DNA of 64,000 nt from Pseudomonas koreensis (GCF_024169245.1 NZ_JALJWP010000001.1:2667501-2731500); one strand, 5' to 3'. Positions 43,940 through 54,249 are shown, numbered from the stretch's first letter. Translations and numbers: made by a program. Notes: a model not told the origin generated them from the letters alone.

Positions 43940-46786
43940 TTAGCCCGCCACCAGCACCCGGATCGCTTCCAGGCGCAACGCCGCTTTATCCAGCATCGCC
44001 AGACCTTGCTCACGCTGAGTGCGCAACGCCTCCAGTTCGCTGTCGCGCACGGTCGGGTTGACCGCTTGCAACGCGGTCAGGCGCGCCAGCTCTTCGTCGG
44101 TGTCGGCGGCCAGACGGCGGCGTGCTTCGGCCACACGCTCGGCGTGACGCGGGGCGATCTTTTCTTCGCCCGCGTTGATCCGTGGCGTCAGCTGATCGCG
44201 CTGGGCCTGGATGAACTTGTTGGCGCTGGCGCGCGGCACGCTTTCCAGCTGGTCGTTGAGGGTTTCGAAGGAAACCCGTGGCGACAAGTCATTGCCGTTG
44301 GCGTCGAGCAGGCAACGCAGCGCCGCCGGTGGCAAGTAGCGCCCCAGTTGCAGCGAACGCGGTGCGACCACTTCGCTGACGTAGAGCAATTCGAGCAACA
44401 CGGTGCCGGGTTTCAGCGCCTTGTTCTTGATCAGCGCGACGGCGGTGTTGCCCATCGAGCCGGACAGCACCAGATCCATGCCGCCCTGCACCATCGGGTG
44501 TTCCCAGGTGATGAACTGCATGTCCTCGCGCGACAGCGCCTGGTTGCGGTCGTAGGTGATGGTCACGCCTTCGTCGTCGCCCAGCGGGAAACTGGCGTCG
44601 AGCATCTTCTCGCTCGGCTTGAGGATCAAGGCGTTTTCCGAGTGGTCTTCGCTGTCGATGCCGAACGCGTCGAACAGCGTTTCCATGTAGATCGGCAGGG
44701 CGAACTGGTCGTCCTGCTCGAGGATCGCTTCTACCAGCGCTTCACCCTCGCCAGCGCCACCGGAGTTGAGTTCCAGCAGACGGTCGCGGCCAGTGTGCAG
44801 CTCGGCTTCGAGACGTTCACGCTCGGCGCGCGCTTCGTCGATCAACGCTTGCCACTCGCCGTCATCGGCTTCTTCGAGCAGCGGCAGCAGACGCGGGCCG
44901 AACTGATGCTGCAAGGCGTTGCCGGTCGGGCAGGTATTGAGGAATGCGTTGAGCGCTTCGTGATACCACTGGAACAGGCGCTCTTGCGGGCTGGTTTCCA
45001 GGTACGGCACGTGCAGTTCGATGATGTGCTTCTGGCCGATCCGGTCGAGACGGCCGATGCGCTGCTCGAGCAGGTCCGGGTGCGCCGGCAGATCGAACAG
45101 CACCAGATGGTGAGCGAACTGGAAGTTGCGACCTTCACTGCCGATTTCCGAGCAGATCAGCACCTGCGCGCCAAACTCTTCATCGGCGAAGTAGGCGGCG
45201 GCGCGGTCACGCTCAAGGATGTTCATGCCTTCGTGGAACACCGTGGCCGGGATGCCGGAGCGCACGCGCAGGGCGTCTTCCAGATCCATCGCGGTTTCGG
45301 CGTGGGCGCAGATCACCAGCACTTTGGTGCGCTTGAGCATTTTCAGCTGATCGATCAGCCACTCGACGCGCGGATCGAATTTCCACCAGCGTTCTTCTTC
45401 GCTGGCGTCCGGCTGCGCCTGGAAGCTGACTTCCGGGTACAGCTCGGCGTGTTCGCCCAGCGGCAGTTCGAGGTATTCGTCCGGGCAAGGAAGCGGGTAG
45501 GGGTGCAGTTTGCGCTCGGGGAAACCCTGCACGGCGGCGCGGGTGTTGCGAAACAGCACGCGGCCGGTGCCATGGCGATCGAGCAGTTCACGGACGAGGC
45601 GGGCACTGGCTTCTGTGTCGCCATCGTTGACGGCAGTGAGCAGGGCTTCGCCTTCGTTGCCGAGAAAACCGTGAATGGTTTTGTGCGCTTCGGCCGAGAG
45701 ACGGCCCTTGTCGAGCAGTTCCTGCACGGCTTCGGCGACCGGGCGATAGTTGTCGCTCTCGGCGCGGAAGGCGGCCAGGTCGTGGAAACGGTTCGGGTCG
45801 AGCAGGCGCAAACGCGCGAAGTGGCTGTCCTGACCGAGTTGTTCCGGGGTGGCGGTGAGCAGCAGCACGCCGGGAATCACTTCGGCCAGTTGCTCGACCA
45901 GCGAATATTCCGCGCTGGCCTTGTCTTCGTGCCACACCAGGTGGTGCGCTTCATCGACCACCATCAGATCCCAACCGGCGGCGAACAAGGCGTCCTGCGC
46001 CTTTTCATCATCGACCAGCCACTCCAGCGCGACCAGCGCCAGTTGCGTGTCTTCGAACGGGTTGGTGGCATCGCTTTCGATAAAGCGTTCTTCGTCGAAC
46101 AGCGCGACCTGCAGATTGAAGCGGCGGCGCATCTCCACCAGCCACTGATGCTGAAGGTTTTCCGGAACCAGAATCAGCACGCGATTGGCGCGGCCCGAGA
46201 GCAGTTGGCGATGGATCACCAGACCGGCTTCGATGGTTTTACCCAGACCCACTTCGTCCGCCAGCAGTACACGCGGGGCGATACGGTCGGCGACTTCACG
46301 GGCGATGTGCAACTGGTGCGCGATCGGCTGCGCACGCACGCCGCCCAGGCCCCACAGCGACGACTGCAACTGGCGGCTGGTGTGTTCAAGGGTGTTGTAG
46401 CGCAGGGAGAACCACGGCAGCGGGTCGATTTGCCCGGCGAACAGACGGTCGCTGGCCAGACGGAACTGAATGAAGTTCGACAGCTGGGTTTCCGGCAGGG
46501 TGACGACTTCGTTCTGCCCGTTGAGGCCGTGATAGACCATCAGCCCGTCGACGTCGTCGACCTGCTGCACGGTCATCTTCCAGCCTTCGAAATGGGTGAT
46601 GGAGTCGCCGGGCGAGAACCGCACACGGGTCAGGGGCGCATTCCGTAGCGCGTACTGGCGGGTTTCGCCAGTGGCCGGGTAAAGCACGGTCAACAAGCGG
46701 CCGTCCTGTGCCAGAACGGTGCCTAAACCAAGCTCTGCTTCGCTGTCACTGATCCAGCGTTGCCCCGGTTGATACTGCTGCGCCAT
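43940..46786 (-). CDS. rapA: RNA polymerase-associated protein RapA
   Basis: 948 aa Snf2-family ATPase that releases or recycles stalled RNA polymerase. N-terminal Tudor-like domains, Walker [17 protein letters not shown] box VVDEAHH, helicase C motifs [20 protein letters not shown] (quoted in part) and [10 protein letters not shown]. Length typical. No operon partners. Confidence 0.96.
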   Translation of the reverse strand: MAQQYQPGQRWISDSEAELGLGTVLAQDGRLLTVLYPATGETRQYALRNAPLTRVRFSPGDSITHFEGWKMTVQQVDDVDGLMVYHGLNGQNEVVTLPETQLSNFIQFRLASDRLFAGQIDPLPWFSLRYNTLEHTSRQLQSSLWGLGGVRAQPIAHQLHIAREVADRIAPRVLLADEVGLGKTIEAGLVIHRQLLSGRANRVLILVPENLQHQWLVEMRRRFNLQVALFDEERFIESDATNPFEDTQLALVALEWLVDDEKAQDALFAAGWDLMVVDEAHHLVWHEDKASAEYSLVEQLAEVIPGVLLLTATPEQLGQDSHFARLRLLDPNRFHDLAAFRAESDNYRPVAEAVQELLDKGRLSAEAHKTIHGFLGNEGEALLTAVNDGDTEASARLVRELLDRHGTGRVLFRNTRAAVQGFPERKLHPYPLPCPDEYLELPLGEHAELYPEVSFQAQPDASEEERWWKFDPRVEWLIDQLKMLKRTKVLVICAHAETAMDLEDALRVRSGIPATVFHEGMNILERDRAAAYFADEEFGAQVLICSEIGSEGRNFQFAHHLVLFDLPAHPDLLEQRIGRLDRIGQKHIIELHVPYLETSPQERLFQWYHEALNAFLNTCPTGNALQHQFGPRLLPLLEEADDGEWQALIDEARAERERLEAELHTGRDRLLELNSGGAGEGEALVEAILEQDDQFALPIYMETLFDAFGIDSEDHSENALILKPSEKMLDASFPLGDDEGVTITYDRNQALSREDMQFITWEHPMVQGGMDLVLSGSMGNTAVALIKNKALKPGTVLLELLYVSEVVAPRSLQLGRYLPPAALRCLLDANGNDLSPRVSFETLNDQLESVPRASANKFIQAQRDQLTPRINAGEEKIAPRHAERVAEARRRLAADTDEELARLTALQAVNPTVRDSELEALRTQREQGLAMLDKAALRLEAIRVLVAG

Positions 46787-46860
46787 GCTGCCTGACTCCC
46801 ACCTTGAAAAAGCGGGCTATCTTAACGGAATGACGGCTTCAGGGCCAAAGATTACTGGCG

Positions 46861-46953
46861 TAGGAGCCGCCGAAGGCTGCGATCTTTTGATCTGTGGGAA
46901 CAGTTGGGTTTTGCGTTGTCCCATGAAAGATCGCAGCCTGCGGCAGCTCCTAC
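46861..46953. repeat. Inverted repeat, GATCGCAGCC type
   Basis: TAGGAGCCGCCGAAGGCTGC and its diverged complement, upstream of the next gene. Confidence 0.8.
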
Positions 46954-47038
46954 GGGTGCGAGGTGCATCACACAATTACGACAGGCGGCTCAAGGCGCCT
47001 GCACCCCAGCCGATAGCCTGCAGACAGGAGACCTTCAT

Positions 47039-47380
47039 ATGTTGCCACCCATGCTCCCCTTGAGCGCTGTGCCGATCACTTCCCAGCAGGATCCGATCCG
47101 CCAGCGGCCGGACATTCCGCCGGTGGTGCCGGTGCAGGAGAGCTCCAACGAAAGCACGATCGACCTGCAGAAGCGTGATCCGGAAGAGGATCGGCTGCTG
47201 GCGCGAGAAGAACAGCGCCGCCAGCAGGAACGTGATCGTCGGCGCCGCGAGGCGGATGAGGATCCTGAAGAGCATCTCGCCGTGCCGGGCACTGAACTGA
47301 ACGCCGACAACACTGTGCCGGTGGTGCCGCTGATAGACGATCAGCCGCGTCAGGGCTTGTGGGTCGATATCGAGATTTGA
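47039..47380 (+). CDS. Conserved hypothetical protein
   Basis: 113 aa, hydrophilic: a Pro-rich N-terminus (RPDIPPVVPVQESS) and a charged Glu/Arg coiled-coil-like middle (EEDRLLAREEQRRQQERDRR). ATG 47039 has AGGAG 8 nt upstream; the frame upstream runs through REP sequence and is not coding. Homologues in Pseudomonas are sometimes labelled aspartate-semialdehyde dehydrogenase, which this sequence does not support. Confidence 0.75.
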   Translation: MLPPMLPLSAVPITSQQDPIRQRPDIPPVVPVQESSNESTIDLQKRDPEEDRLLAREEQRRQQERDRRRREADEDPEEHLAVPGTELNADNTVPVVPLIDDQPRQGLWVDIEI

Positions 47381-47474
47381 GCTGTGACTGGTCAGCGCGT
47401 GCGCCAGGCGGCATGATTGGCGCAATCCTGTCGGTGACGGCAGCTGTGATCTCTTTTGCGATGTGCCGAACGCC

Positions 47475-47636
47475 ATGAGCCAAGACGACAAACTGATCGA
47501 CCTCAGCACCGAACGCGCCAAGCGTGTGCATGACCTCAACGAAAAGCGCCTGAACGAAGTGCGCCAGGCTTTCGAGCAGGCGATGCCGTTGGGAAAAACC
47601 AGGAAAAAGTCGAAGAACAAACCGAAAAAGCGTTGA
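47475..47636 (+). CDS. Small basic conserved protein
   Basis: 53 aa: MSQDDKLIDLSTERAKRVHD, then a helical segment and a C-terminal basic tail (KTRKKSKNKPKKR). It lies 94 nt after the previous gene. Codon choice and charge pattern look like a real conserved small protein; function unknown. Confidence 0.65.
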   Translation: MSQDDKLIDLSTERAKRVHDLNEKRLNEVRQAFEQAMPLGKTRKKSKNKPKKR

Positions 47637-47702
47637 TCTCCCGCCGCATCCATTGATGCAGGTCAGTTATTTCCCCTCCTTTATTTCCCTTCGTTGCGGA
47701 TA

Positions 47703-47716
47703 TTGATCCTGGTCAA
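47703..47716 (+). promoter_or_regulatory. ANR/FNR-like box upstream of ccoM-like gene
   Basis: TTGATCCTGGTCAA, one mismatch from TTGAT-N4-ATCAA. It lies 64 nt before the start codon, consistent with induction at low oxygen. Confidence 0.6.
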
Positions 47717-47780
47717 TATGTGCGCCTGTGTGTTTGTTAATTTGAGTCCATCGCAGCAAAGCAGGGCCAGGAGGCCAGTC

Positions 47781-47894
47781 ATGTTTTTCGATAACGTGGT
47801 GTTTGCCGGGGTTCTGACGGTGGGGCTCATGGTGCTGTTTTTTGCAGGGTTTGGATTTTTTATCTGGAAGGATGCGCATAAGCGGCGCAAGTGA
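47781..47894 (+). CDS. ccoM: Probable cbb3 oxidase small subunit CcoM
   Basis: 37 aa, one TM helix (VVFAGVLTVGLMVLFFAGFG) followed by the basic end IWKDAHKRRK. GGAGG lies 7 nt before the ATG. Size, single helix and sequence style match CcoM, a small subunit of the cbb3-type cytochrome c oxidase described in P. stutzeri. The ANR-like box upstream supports this. It is away from ccoNOQP, as is usual for ccoM. Confidence 0.75.
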   Translation: MFFDNVVFAGVLTVGLMVLFFAGFGFFIWKDAHKRRK

Positions 47895-47999
47895 GTTCTT
47901 CTGGATTTGATGGGCACGCAAGGCATTTTGGGGCGACTTCGGTTGCCCCTTTTTTTTGTGCCTTGGCGGCCTTTGGGCCGACCAGGCTCTTGGGGGGTT

Positions 48000-48910
48000 G
48001 GGTGAATATCCGTTGCTTCGGTAGCGGCTACTGGCGGTTTCGCCTGACGGCGACTTACTTTTTTACAAGCGCCTAAAAAAGTAAGCAAAAAACGCTAGCT
48101 CCTGCGTTCGGCCCTCGCAGGCTCGGGTTCCTTCGCTGCGGGATCGATCCTGGCGCAGCGGCTCCGGTTTGCTTCGCTGCACCTCCTTCCGCTGTGTACG
48201 ACTGCGTCGTACGGTCGCTGCGCTCCCACGCCCGGATCAATCCCTCCGCTCAGCCTTCCGAAGTCGCCTGTGGATCAAGATCAAAAGCGGTACTCGAGCT
48301 TGCGCTCATTGTTTTGAGTGGTGAAAAGCGTGTGGTCTGCTTTGGATCTGTGTTGGGTTCGCCCTCACCCCAGCCCTCTCCCGAGGGAGAGGGGGCCGAT
48401 TTTTGGGCTTTTCAAAATCTGTGTTCGACGCGGTATCGCACGTCGGCGTACCTCGCCCAAACACCTCGTTCAGTCCCCTCTCCCTTCGGGAGAGGGCTAG
48501 GGTGAGGGGGCTTTTGATTTTCTGCATATTTGCATTCGACTCGGTATCTCATGTCGGCGTATTTCGCCTAAACACCTCGGTCAGTCCCCTCTCCCTCCGG
48601 GAGAGGGTTAGGGTGAGGGGCTCTTGATCTGGCTTTTGCTTTGCTTCTGCTCTTGATCTTTTGCCCCTTCGGCAGGCTTCGTTACGGGATCGATCCGGGG
48701 GTGGGAGCGCAGCGACCGTACGACGCAGTCGTACACAGCGAGTGTAGGTGCAGCGGAGCAAACCGGAGCCGCTGCGTCCGGATCGGTCCCGTAACGAAGG
48801 AACCCCGAGCCCCAGCGAGCGGGCCGTACGCCGGGGCAAAGCCTTTTGCTTACTTTTCGGCGTCTGGAAAAGTGAGTCGCTGTAAGAGCGAAACCGCCAG
48901 CGGCAGCACC
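48000..48910. repeat. Long imperfect inverted repeat with internal tandem repeats
   Basis: Left arm about 48020-48305 and right arm about 48640-48905 read as imperfect complements; for example GTGTACGACTGCGTCGTACG at 48195 answers CGTACGACGCAGTCGTACAC at 48718. GCGGTTTCGCC near 48034 answers GCGAAACCGCC near 48888. Between them are several CCCTCACCC...CTCTCCC(T/G)AGGG-type repeats (48360-48620). No gene is supported in the interval. It resembles large intergenic repeats of fluorescent pseudomonads. Confidence 0.7.
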
Positions 48911-48947
48911 CCCAGAAACGGATATGCCCCCAATCCCAAAACGAAAA

Positions 48948-48973
48948 AGGCGCGATTCCAAAGAATCGCGCCT
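48948..48973 (-). terminator. Terminator after pitA
   Basis: AGGCGCGATTC / GAATCGCGCCT stem with a 4-nt loop and, on the minus strand, TTTTTCG after it. Confidence 0.8.
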
Positions 48974-48993
48974 CCTTCACAAGCAGCAATCGA

Positions 48994-50469
48994 TCAACTA
49001 CCCAAAGCCTTCGAAGCCAACCAGAACAACCCGGCCGACAGCGCCACAGTCGCGGGCAGGGTCAACACCCAGGCCAGCAGAATAGTCTTCACCGTGCCAC
49101 CCTGCAGGCCGCTCTTATTGGCAACCATGGTCCCGGCGACACCCGAAGACAACACGTGAGTGGTCGACACCGGCAGGCTGAAAATGTTGGCCATGCCGAT
49201 CAGACTGGCCGTGGTGATCTGTGCCGACATGCCCTGCGAATAGGTCATGCCCTGCTTGCCGATCTTCTCGCCAATGGTCAGCACCACACGCTTCCAGCCC
49301 ACCATGGTGCCCAGACCCAGAGCCAGGGCGACCGCCAGAATCACCCAGAACGGTGCGTATTCGGTGGTGGTGGTCAGGTCTTTGCGCAGCTTGTCCAGGT
49401 CAGCCTTTTCACGGGCTTCCAGGCCAGGCAATTTACCGACTTTCTTCGCCGTGTCGTCCAGGCAGAGCAGGTAGCGACGCACTTCGATGCGGCTGTCCGA
49501 CGACAGCGAATGATAGTCCGCTACACCTTTAAGGGTGTGCAGCAGGGCGGTGATGGTCGGTTCGGTCTGCTGCGGGTTGCAGCGGAATTTCTCCGGCAGG
49601 TCACCTTCCACGCTCTTGCCCAAGGCGAGGAACTCACCCAGCGAATCGGCGTTGCGCTGGTAGAACTGGCTCAGGTGCAGGGTCGCGTCGCGGGTGCGTT
49701 CGATCTGGTAGGTGGTGCTGTTCAGATCGAGCACGAATTGCGCCGGGACGATACCGATCAGCACCAGCATGATCAGGCCGATGCCTTTCTGGCCGTCGTT
49801 GGAACCGTGCACGAAGCTCACGGCCATGGCCGAGATCACCAGGACCAGACGGTTCCAGAACGGCGGGTGTTTCTTGTCGTCGATCTTGCGGCGCTGTTCC
49901 GGCGTCTTGTGCATCTTCGACAGCGGGCGCCACCACTTCAGGCCGATCAGCACCAGCGCGGCGATGAGGAAGCCGGCCATCGGCGAGAACACCAGCGAGG
50001 CGCCGATGTCGATCGCTTTCTGCCAGTTCACGCCATCTCTCAACGGGATATCGTTGATCAATGCGTTGGCCAGGCCGACACCGAGGATCGAGCCGATCAG
50101 GGTGTGCGAGCTGGAAGCCGGGATACCGAAGTACCAGGTGCCCAGATTCCAGGCGATTGCCGCGGCGAGCAACGAAAACACCATCGCCAGGCCATGGCCG
50201 GTGTTCACATTGATCAGCAGCTCAACCGGCAGCAGATGGACAATGGCATACGCCACCCCCACGCCGCCCAGCAGCACGCCGAGGAAATTGAACACACCGG
50301 AAAAGAACACCGCCAGGTGCGGCGGCATGGCTTTGGTGTAGATAACAGTGGCTACCGCGTTAGCGGTGTCATGAAATCCATTGATGAACTCGAAGGCGAG
50401 GACAAACGTCAGGGCGAGCAAGAGGCTCACAAGCACCCAAGCATCCAGTCCGCTGAATAAATCGATCAT
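48994..50469 (-). CDS. pitA: Low-affinity inorganic phosphate transporter PitA
   Basis: 491 aa, PiT family, about 10 TM helices. Signature repeats FEFINGFHDTANAVATVIYT (N-terminal) and FVHGSNDGQKGIG (C-terminal) are intact. Imports phosphate with protons (as metal-phosphate). The large central loop (about 265-375) is cytoplasmic. Terminator at the 3' end. Confidence 0.95.
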   Translation of the reverse strand: MIDLFSGLDAWVLVSLLLALTFVLAFEFINGFHDTANAVATVIYTKAMPPHLAVFFSGVFNFLGVLLGGVGVAYAIVHLLPVELLINVNTGHGLAMVFSLLAAAIAWNLGTWYFGIPASSSHTLIGSILGVGLANALINDIPLRDGVNWQKAIDIGASLVFSPMAGFLIAALVLIGLKWWRPLSKMHKTPEQRRKIDDKKHPPFWNRLVLVISAMAVSFVHGSNDGQKGIGLIMLVLIGIVPAQFVLDLNSTTYQIERTRDATLHLSQFYQRNADSLGEFLALGKSVEGDLPEKFRCNPQQTEPTITALLHTLKGVADYHSLSSDSRIEVRRYLLCLDDTAKKVGKLPGLEAREKADLDKLRKDLTTTTEYAPFWVILAVALALGLGTMVGWKRVVLTIGEKIGKQGMTYSQGMSAQITTASLIGMANIFSLPVSTTHVLSSGVAGTMVANKSGLQGGTVKTILLAWVLTLPATVALSAGLFWLASKALGS

Positions 50470-50840
50470 GAAGGTTTTCTGACCCGGTCGTAAGGGGGCG
50501 CGATTATGCCAGAAAAGACAGGAAATCGATGCCCCGTCTGCTCACTGGTCTCACCCTTGTTCGATTTAATTTGTTGCAGGGCGTGAAATCCAGGTGTCAC
50601 GAAGGGTTTTTCAACTGATTGATTTTTCTAAGGAAAATGGATTTTCAACACCGTTTTCCCGGCGCTTTGGCGCCTCAAACGTTTGTCTGAAATATCTCTG
50701 AAACCTGTGGGACGTTCGTTCTTGAGCCACACAATAGCGATGCAGCCGCTGCCCGCGGGTAGCGGGCGCGCGAGGTGTCGTCCTGCCACCGCGCTGATGC
50801 TCGGGTGGACGCCGACTCTGGAATGTTCAACAGCCGTGGA
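50470..50840. other. Intergenic, no gene seen
   Basis: About 370 bases. It holds the pitA promoter region and a hairpin-forming CGCTGCCCGCGGGTAGCG near 50748. I see no coding sequence. Confidence 0.5.
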
Positions 50841-51041
50841 TCATGGCTCTTCGGCTTTGAGTCCCTTCTCGATCTTTTCGATTTCCTGCTTGAAGACTTG
50901 ATCCTGAACGGTAGGGCGCTTGCGCCATGCCTTGCGTTCCGGTTCCGGCTGAGCGGCGTAGGTGGTGACTTCCCCGCCGTAAACTTCCTTGTAACGTTGT
51001 TCCTGGCGCTCTAGTTCCGCGCGCAGTTCGTCTTTCGTCAC
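50841..51041 (-). CDS. Small conserved hypothetical protein
   Basis: 66 aa, highly charged and helical: [20 protein letters not shown], then [23 protein letters not shown] 51041 is chosen (AGGTAG just upstream); the longer frame to 51119 starts in non-coding sequence. Function unknown. Confidence 0.65.
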   Translation of the reverse strand: MTKDELRAELERQEQRYKEVYGGEVTTYAAQPEPERKAWRKRPTVQDQVFKQEIEKIEKGLKAEEP

Positions 51042-51559
51042 GGTGCTACCTGTATGAGTTGAATTGACTATCCGGTGAAACACACTGCAACGAGTCAATT
51101 GCGCGCTCCCGCCAGTCATCCACAGCCTTTACAGGCGGGGAAACATTGCAGAGGCGATCAAGACTTCCGTGTTACAGGCGGCTACGGCACCAGATTAAAA
51201 CTGACGCAGCATCAGTTTCCTGTTTCAGCGAGCGCTGGCGTTGCATGTGTAATGGGCGCCGGGCGCTGGCCGGAGCTGAGACGAAGGGCCTCGTTTCAGC
51301 AAGTCGCGGGCTTTTGATTAAAGCGTCGCGATCAGGATGCATTATAGCGGTCGATTCGGGAATGACTATCTTTGCCAAGTTAAAAACGGTTCTGAATGTG
51401 TGATGGTTTTGTGGCTGGCAAGTTTCTTCGCTAGTTAAGTGAAAAGACAGCGTTGTAGAACAGGCGTTCTGTTTTTGGCGCCATTAACTCGAACAACTAA
51501 GTTGCGCGCAGAATCGATTAAGTCGCCTCAAGGCTGACGAGGAGGGCATCGCGCTGGAT
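51042..51559. other. Intergenic, no gene seen
   Basis: About 520 bases between the small protein and the pcaR operator. No gene, tRNA or clear terminator recognised. Confidence 0.45.
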
Positions 51560-51589
51560 TGCGATTATCGGTCGGCGGTTCGATAATCG
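51560..51589. promoter_or_regulatory. PcaR-like operator upstream of pcaR
   Basis: GCGATTATCG (51560-51569) and CGATAATCGC (51580-51589): perfect 10-bp arms with a 10-bp spacer. The TTCGATAA-type core recurs upstream of pcaK and pcaI, as expected for PcaR autoregulation. Confidence 0.65.
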
Positions 51590-51672
51590 CCCAATGTTGA
51601 TGCCCCGGTGCTTGTGCATCGCGTGGCGAGCCGTTTGACTAGGCATTGATGCGTGCCGGACAAGGACAAGAA

Positions 51673-52515
51673 ATGAACGATCAAATGCGCAACTCCTTCA
51701 CGTCGGTGGCGCCGCCCATCGTCGCCTCGCCGGCCAAGCGCATTCAGGCGCTGACCGGTGATCCGGACTTCATGACCTCGCTGGCCCGTGGCTTGGCGGT
51801 GGTGCAGGCATTTCAGGAGCGCAAGCGCCACCTGACCATCGCGCAGATCAGCCATCGCACGGAAATCCCCCGCGCCGCCGTGCGCCGTTGCCTGCATACG
51901 CTGATCAAGCTCGGCTACGCCACCACCGACGGTCGCACCTATTCGTTGCTGCCCAAGGTGCTGACCCTCGGCCATGCCTATCTGTCCTCGACGCCACTGG
52001 CGGTTTCTGCCCAGCCCTATCTCGACCGCATGAGCGAGCAGCTGCACGAAGCCTGCAACATGGCGACGCTGGAGGGCGACGACATTCTCTATATCGCTCG
52101 TTCGGCTACCACTCAACGATTGATCTCGGTCGACCTTTCGGTCGGTGGGCGGCTGCCGGCGTATTGCACGTCAATGGGGCGCATTCTGTTGGCGGCGCTG
52201 GACGACACGTCACTGGGCGAATACCTCGACCACGCTGAACTGGTGGCCAAGACCAGTCGCACCATTCACACCCCCGACGCTTTGCTCGAATGCTTGCAGC
52301 AGGTGCGTCAGCAGGGTTGGTGCATTGTCGATCAGGAACTGGAACAGGGCCTGCGCTCGATCGCCGTGCCGGTGTACGACGCCTCCGGGCAAGTGGTGGC
52401 GGCGCTGAATGTCAGCACCCACGCTGGCCGGGTCAGCCGTGCCGAACTGGAGCAGCGCTTTTTGCCGGGCCTGCTCAGCGCCAGTCGCGACCTCAGTGCG
52501 CAGTTGTTTGCCTGA
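51673..52515 (+). CDS. pcaR: IclR-family activator PcaR
   Basis: 280 aa. HTH near residues 50-80 (LTIAQISHRTEIPRAAVRRC), then an IclR effector domain (about 100-275). Activates pca genes with beta-ketoadipate as inducer in Pseudomonas. ATG 51673 has AAGGACAAG upstream; a longer frame to 51646 is less likely. It heads the cluster. Confidence 0.92.
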   Translation: MNDQMRNSFTSVAPPIVASPAKRIQALTGDPDFMTSLARGLAVVQAFQERKRHLTIAQISHRTEIPRAAVRRCLHTLIKLGYATTDGRTYSLLPKVLTLGHAYLSSTPLAVSAQPYLDRMSEQLHEACNMATLEGDDILYIARSATTQRLISVDLSVGGRLPAYCTSMGRILLAALDDTSLGEYLDHAELVAKTSRTIHTPDALLECLQQVRQQGWCIVDQELEQGLRSIAVPVYDASGQVVAALNVSTHAGRVSRAELEQRFLPGLLSASRDLSAQLFA

Positions 52516-52523
52516 TGAACCTG

Positions 52524-52555
52524 TTCGATAAACGCACAGTGTTGCGTTTATCGAA
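52524..52555. promoter_or_regulatory. PcaR-like operator upstream of pcaK
   Basis: TTCGATAAACGCA (52524-52536) and TGCGTTTATCGAA (52543-52555): perfect 13-bp arms around a 6-bp spacer. It lies 8 nt after the pcaR stop; it lacks a T tract, so an operator is more likely than a terminator. Confidence 0.65.
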
Positions 52556-52665
52556 TTGACGCTAAAACCCCCGGATCATTAATGTCGCGGCAGCGTCATC
52601 CGGCGCTGATGTGAATGAGCCCGCCGGACTGTCGACCCCATAATAATGACAAGAGGCAACTCATC

Positions 52666-52728
52666 ATGCGCCCGATTTCCGTCTGTCTGTGTTTCACCCG
52701 TTGTTGCCGGGTCCCGCGCAACGCCTGA
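52666..52728 (+). CDS. Candidate Cys-rich leader peptide before pcaK
   Basis: 20 codons: MRPISVCLCFTRCCRVPRNA, four Cys including an adjacent pair. AGAGG lies 9 nt before the ATG. It ends 80 nt before the pcaK start. Cys-rich leader peptides can attenuate downstream genes, but no alternative hairpins have been worked out here. Confidence 0.4.
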   Translation: MRPISVCLCFTRCCRVPRNA

Positions 52729-52808
52729 TTACAACCTTCTACTCTTGTGACCGTGCCTTGTTCTGGCCGGCCGCCGTTCGACTGCGTTTTTTGCGTGGAA
52801 TAAAAATA

Positions 52809-54155
52809 ATGAACCAGCCTCAGTCCGCTGTGGGTAACTGCCTCGACGTGCAGACCTTTATCAACGCCCAACCGATCTCGCGCTATCAGTGGCGGGTGGT
52901 GATCCTGTGTTTCCTGATCGTATTTCTCGACGGCCTCGACACCGCCGCGATGGGCTTCATCGCCCCGGCGCTGTCACAGGACTGGGGCATCGATCGCGCC
53001 AGCCTCGGCCCGGTGATGAGCGCCGCGCTGATCGGCATGGTCTTCGGAGCCCTCGGCTCCGGCCCTCTGGCTGACCGCTTCGGACGAAAAGTCGTACTCG
53101 TCGGTGCGGTGATTCTGTTCGGCGGCTTCAGCCTGGCCTCGGCGTACAGCACCAACGTCGAACAACTGCTGGTGTTGCGCTTCCTGACCGGCCTCGGTCT
53201 GGGTGCGGGGATGCCCAACGCCACGACACTGCTGTCGGAATACACCCCGGAGCGCAAGAAGTCGCTGCTGGTGACGAGCATGTTCTGCGGCTTCAATCTC
53301 GGCATGGCCGGCGGTGGTTTCATCTCGGCAAAACTGATCCCGGCATTCGGCTGGCACGCATTGCTGATGATCGGCGGGATCCTGCCGCTGATCCTGGCTG
53401 TGGTGCTGGTGTTCTGGCTGCCGGAATCGGCGCGCTATCTCGTGGTGCGCAACCGTGGCACTGACAAAGTGCGCAAGACCCTGGCGCCGATCGACCCGGT
53501 TACCGTCGCCCAGGCTGCGAGCTTCAGCGTGCCGGAACAGAAAACCGTCAAGGCGCGCAATGTCTTCGCGGTGATCTTCTCCGGCACTTACAGTACCGGC
53601 ACACTGCTGTTGTGGCTGACCTACTTCATGGGTCTGGTGATCGTGTATCTGCTGACCAGTTGGCTGCCGACGCTGATGCGCGACAGTGGCGCGAGCATGG
53701 AGCAGGCTGCGTTCATCGGTGCCTTGTTCCAGTTTGGCGGCGTGTTGAGCGCGGTCGGAGTGGGCTGGGCGATGGACCGCTTCAATCCGCACAAGGTCAT
53801 CGGTATTTTCTACCTGCTCGCCGGGGTGTTTGCCTACGCGGTAGGGCAGAGCCTGGGCAACATCACTCTGCTGGCGACGCTGGTGCTGGTGGCGGGCATG
53901 TGCGTCAACGGCGCGCAATCGGCGATGCCGTCGCTGGCAGCGCGCTTTTACCCGACCCAGGGCCGCGCGACCGGGGTGTCGTGGATGCTCGGCATCGGCC
54001 GCTTTGGCGCGATTCTCGGCGCGTGGATGGGCGCGACTTTGCTCGGCCTCGGCTGGAATTTCGAGCAGGTGCTGACCGCACTGGTGATCCCGGCCGGTTT
54101 GGCCACGGCGGCGGTGCTGATCAAGGGCATGGTCAGTCACGCCGATGCCACCTGA
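52809..54155 (+). CDS. pcaK: 4-hydroxybenzoate/protocatechuate MFS transporter PcaK
   Basis: 448 aa, 12 TM helices, aromatic acid:H+ symporter family. DGLDTAAMGFIAPAL (helix 1, Asp motif) and GPLADRFGRKVVLV (loop 2-3 motif) are intact. Imports 4-hydroxybenzoate and protocatechuate for the pathway encoded downstream. ATG 52809 gives the normal N-terminus; the longer frame to 52689 covers the leader region. Confidence 0.92.
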   Translation: MNQPQSAVGNCLDVQTFINAQPISRYQWRVVILCFLIVFLDGLDTAAMGFIAPALSQDWGIDRASLGPVMSAALIGMVFGALGSGPLADRFGRKVVLVGAVILFGGFSLASAYSTNVEQLLVLRFLTGLGLGAGMPNATTLLSEYTPERKKSLLVTSMFCGFNLGMAGGGFISAKLIPAFGWHALLMIGGILPLILAVVLVFWLPESARYLVVRNRGTDKVRKTLAPIDPVTVAQAASFSVPEQKTVKARNVFAVIFSGTYSTGTLLLWLTYFMGLVIVYLLTSWLPTLMRDSGASMEQAAFIGALFQFGGVLSAVGVGWAMDRFNPHKVIGIFYLLAGVFAYAVGQSLGNITLLATLVLVAGMCVNGAQSAMPSLAARFYPTQGRATGVSWMLGIGRFGAILGAWMGATLLGLGWNFEQVLTALVIPAGLATAAVLIKGMVSHADAT

Positions 54156-54172
54156 TATTTTCATTTAGAGCG

Positions 54173-54249
54173 AAAAGATCGCAGCCTTCGGTGCTCCTAC
54201 AGGGGAATGCATTTCAAATGTAGGAGCTGCCGAAGGCTGCGATCTTTTG
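54173..54249. repeat. Inverted repeat, GATCGCAGCC type
   Basis: AAAAGATCGCAGCCTTCGGT and its near-complement, between pcaK and pcaI. Confidence 0.85.

Noticed and set aside
44006..46648. 880-codon plus-strand frame opposite rapA
   Set aside because: Antisense shadow of a high-GC gene.
48360..48620. CRISPR array in the repeat region
   Set aside because: Repeats are irregular, palindromic and differ in spacing; no uniform spacers and no cas genes.
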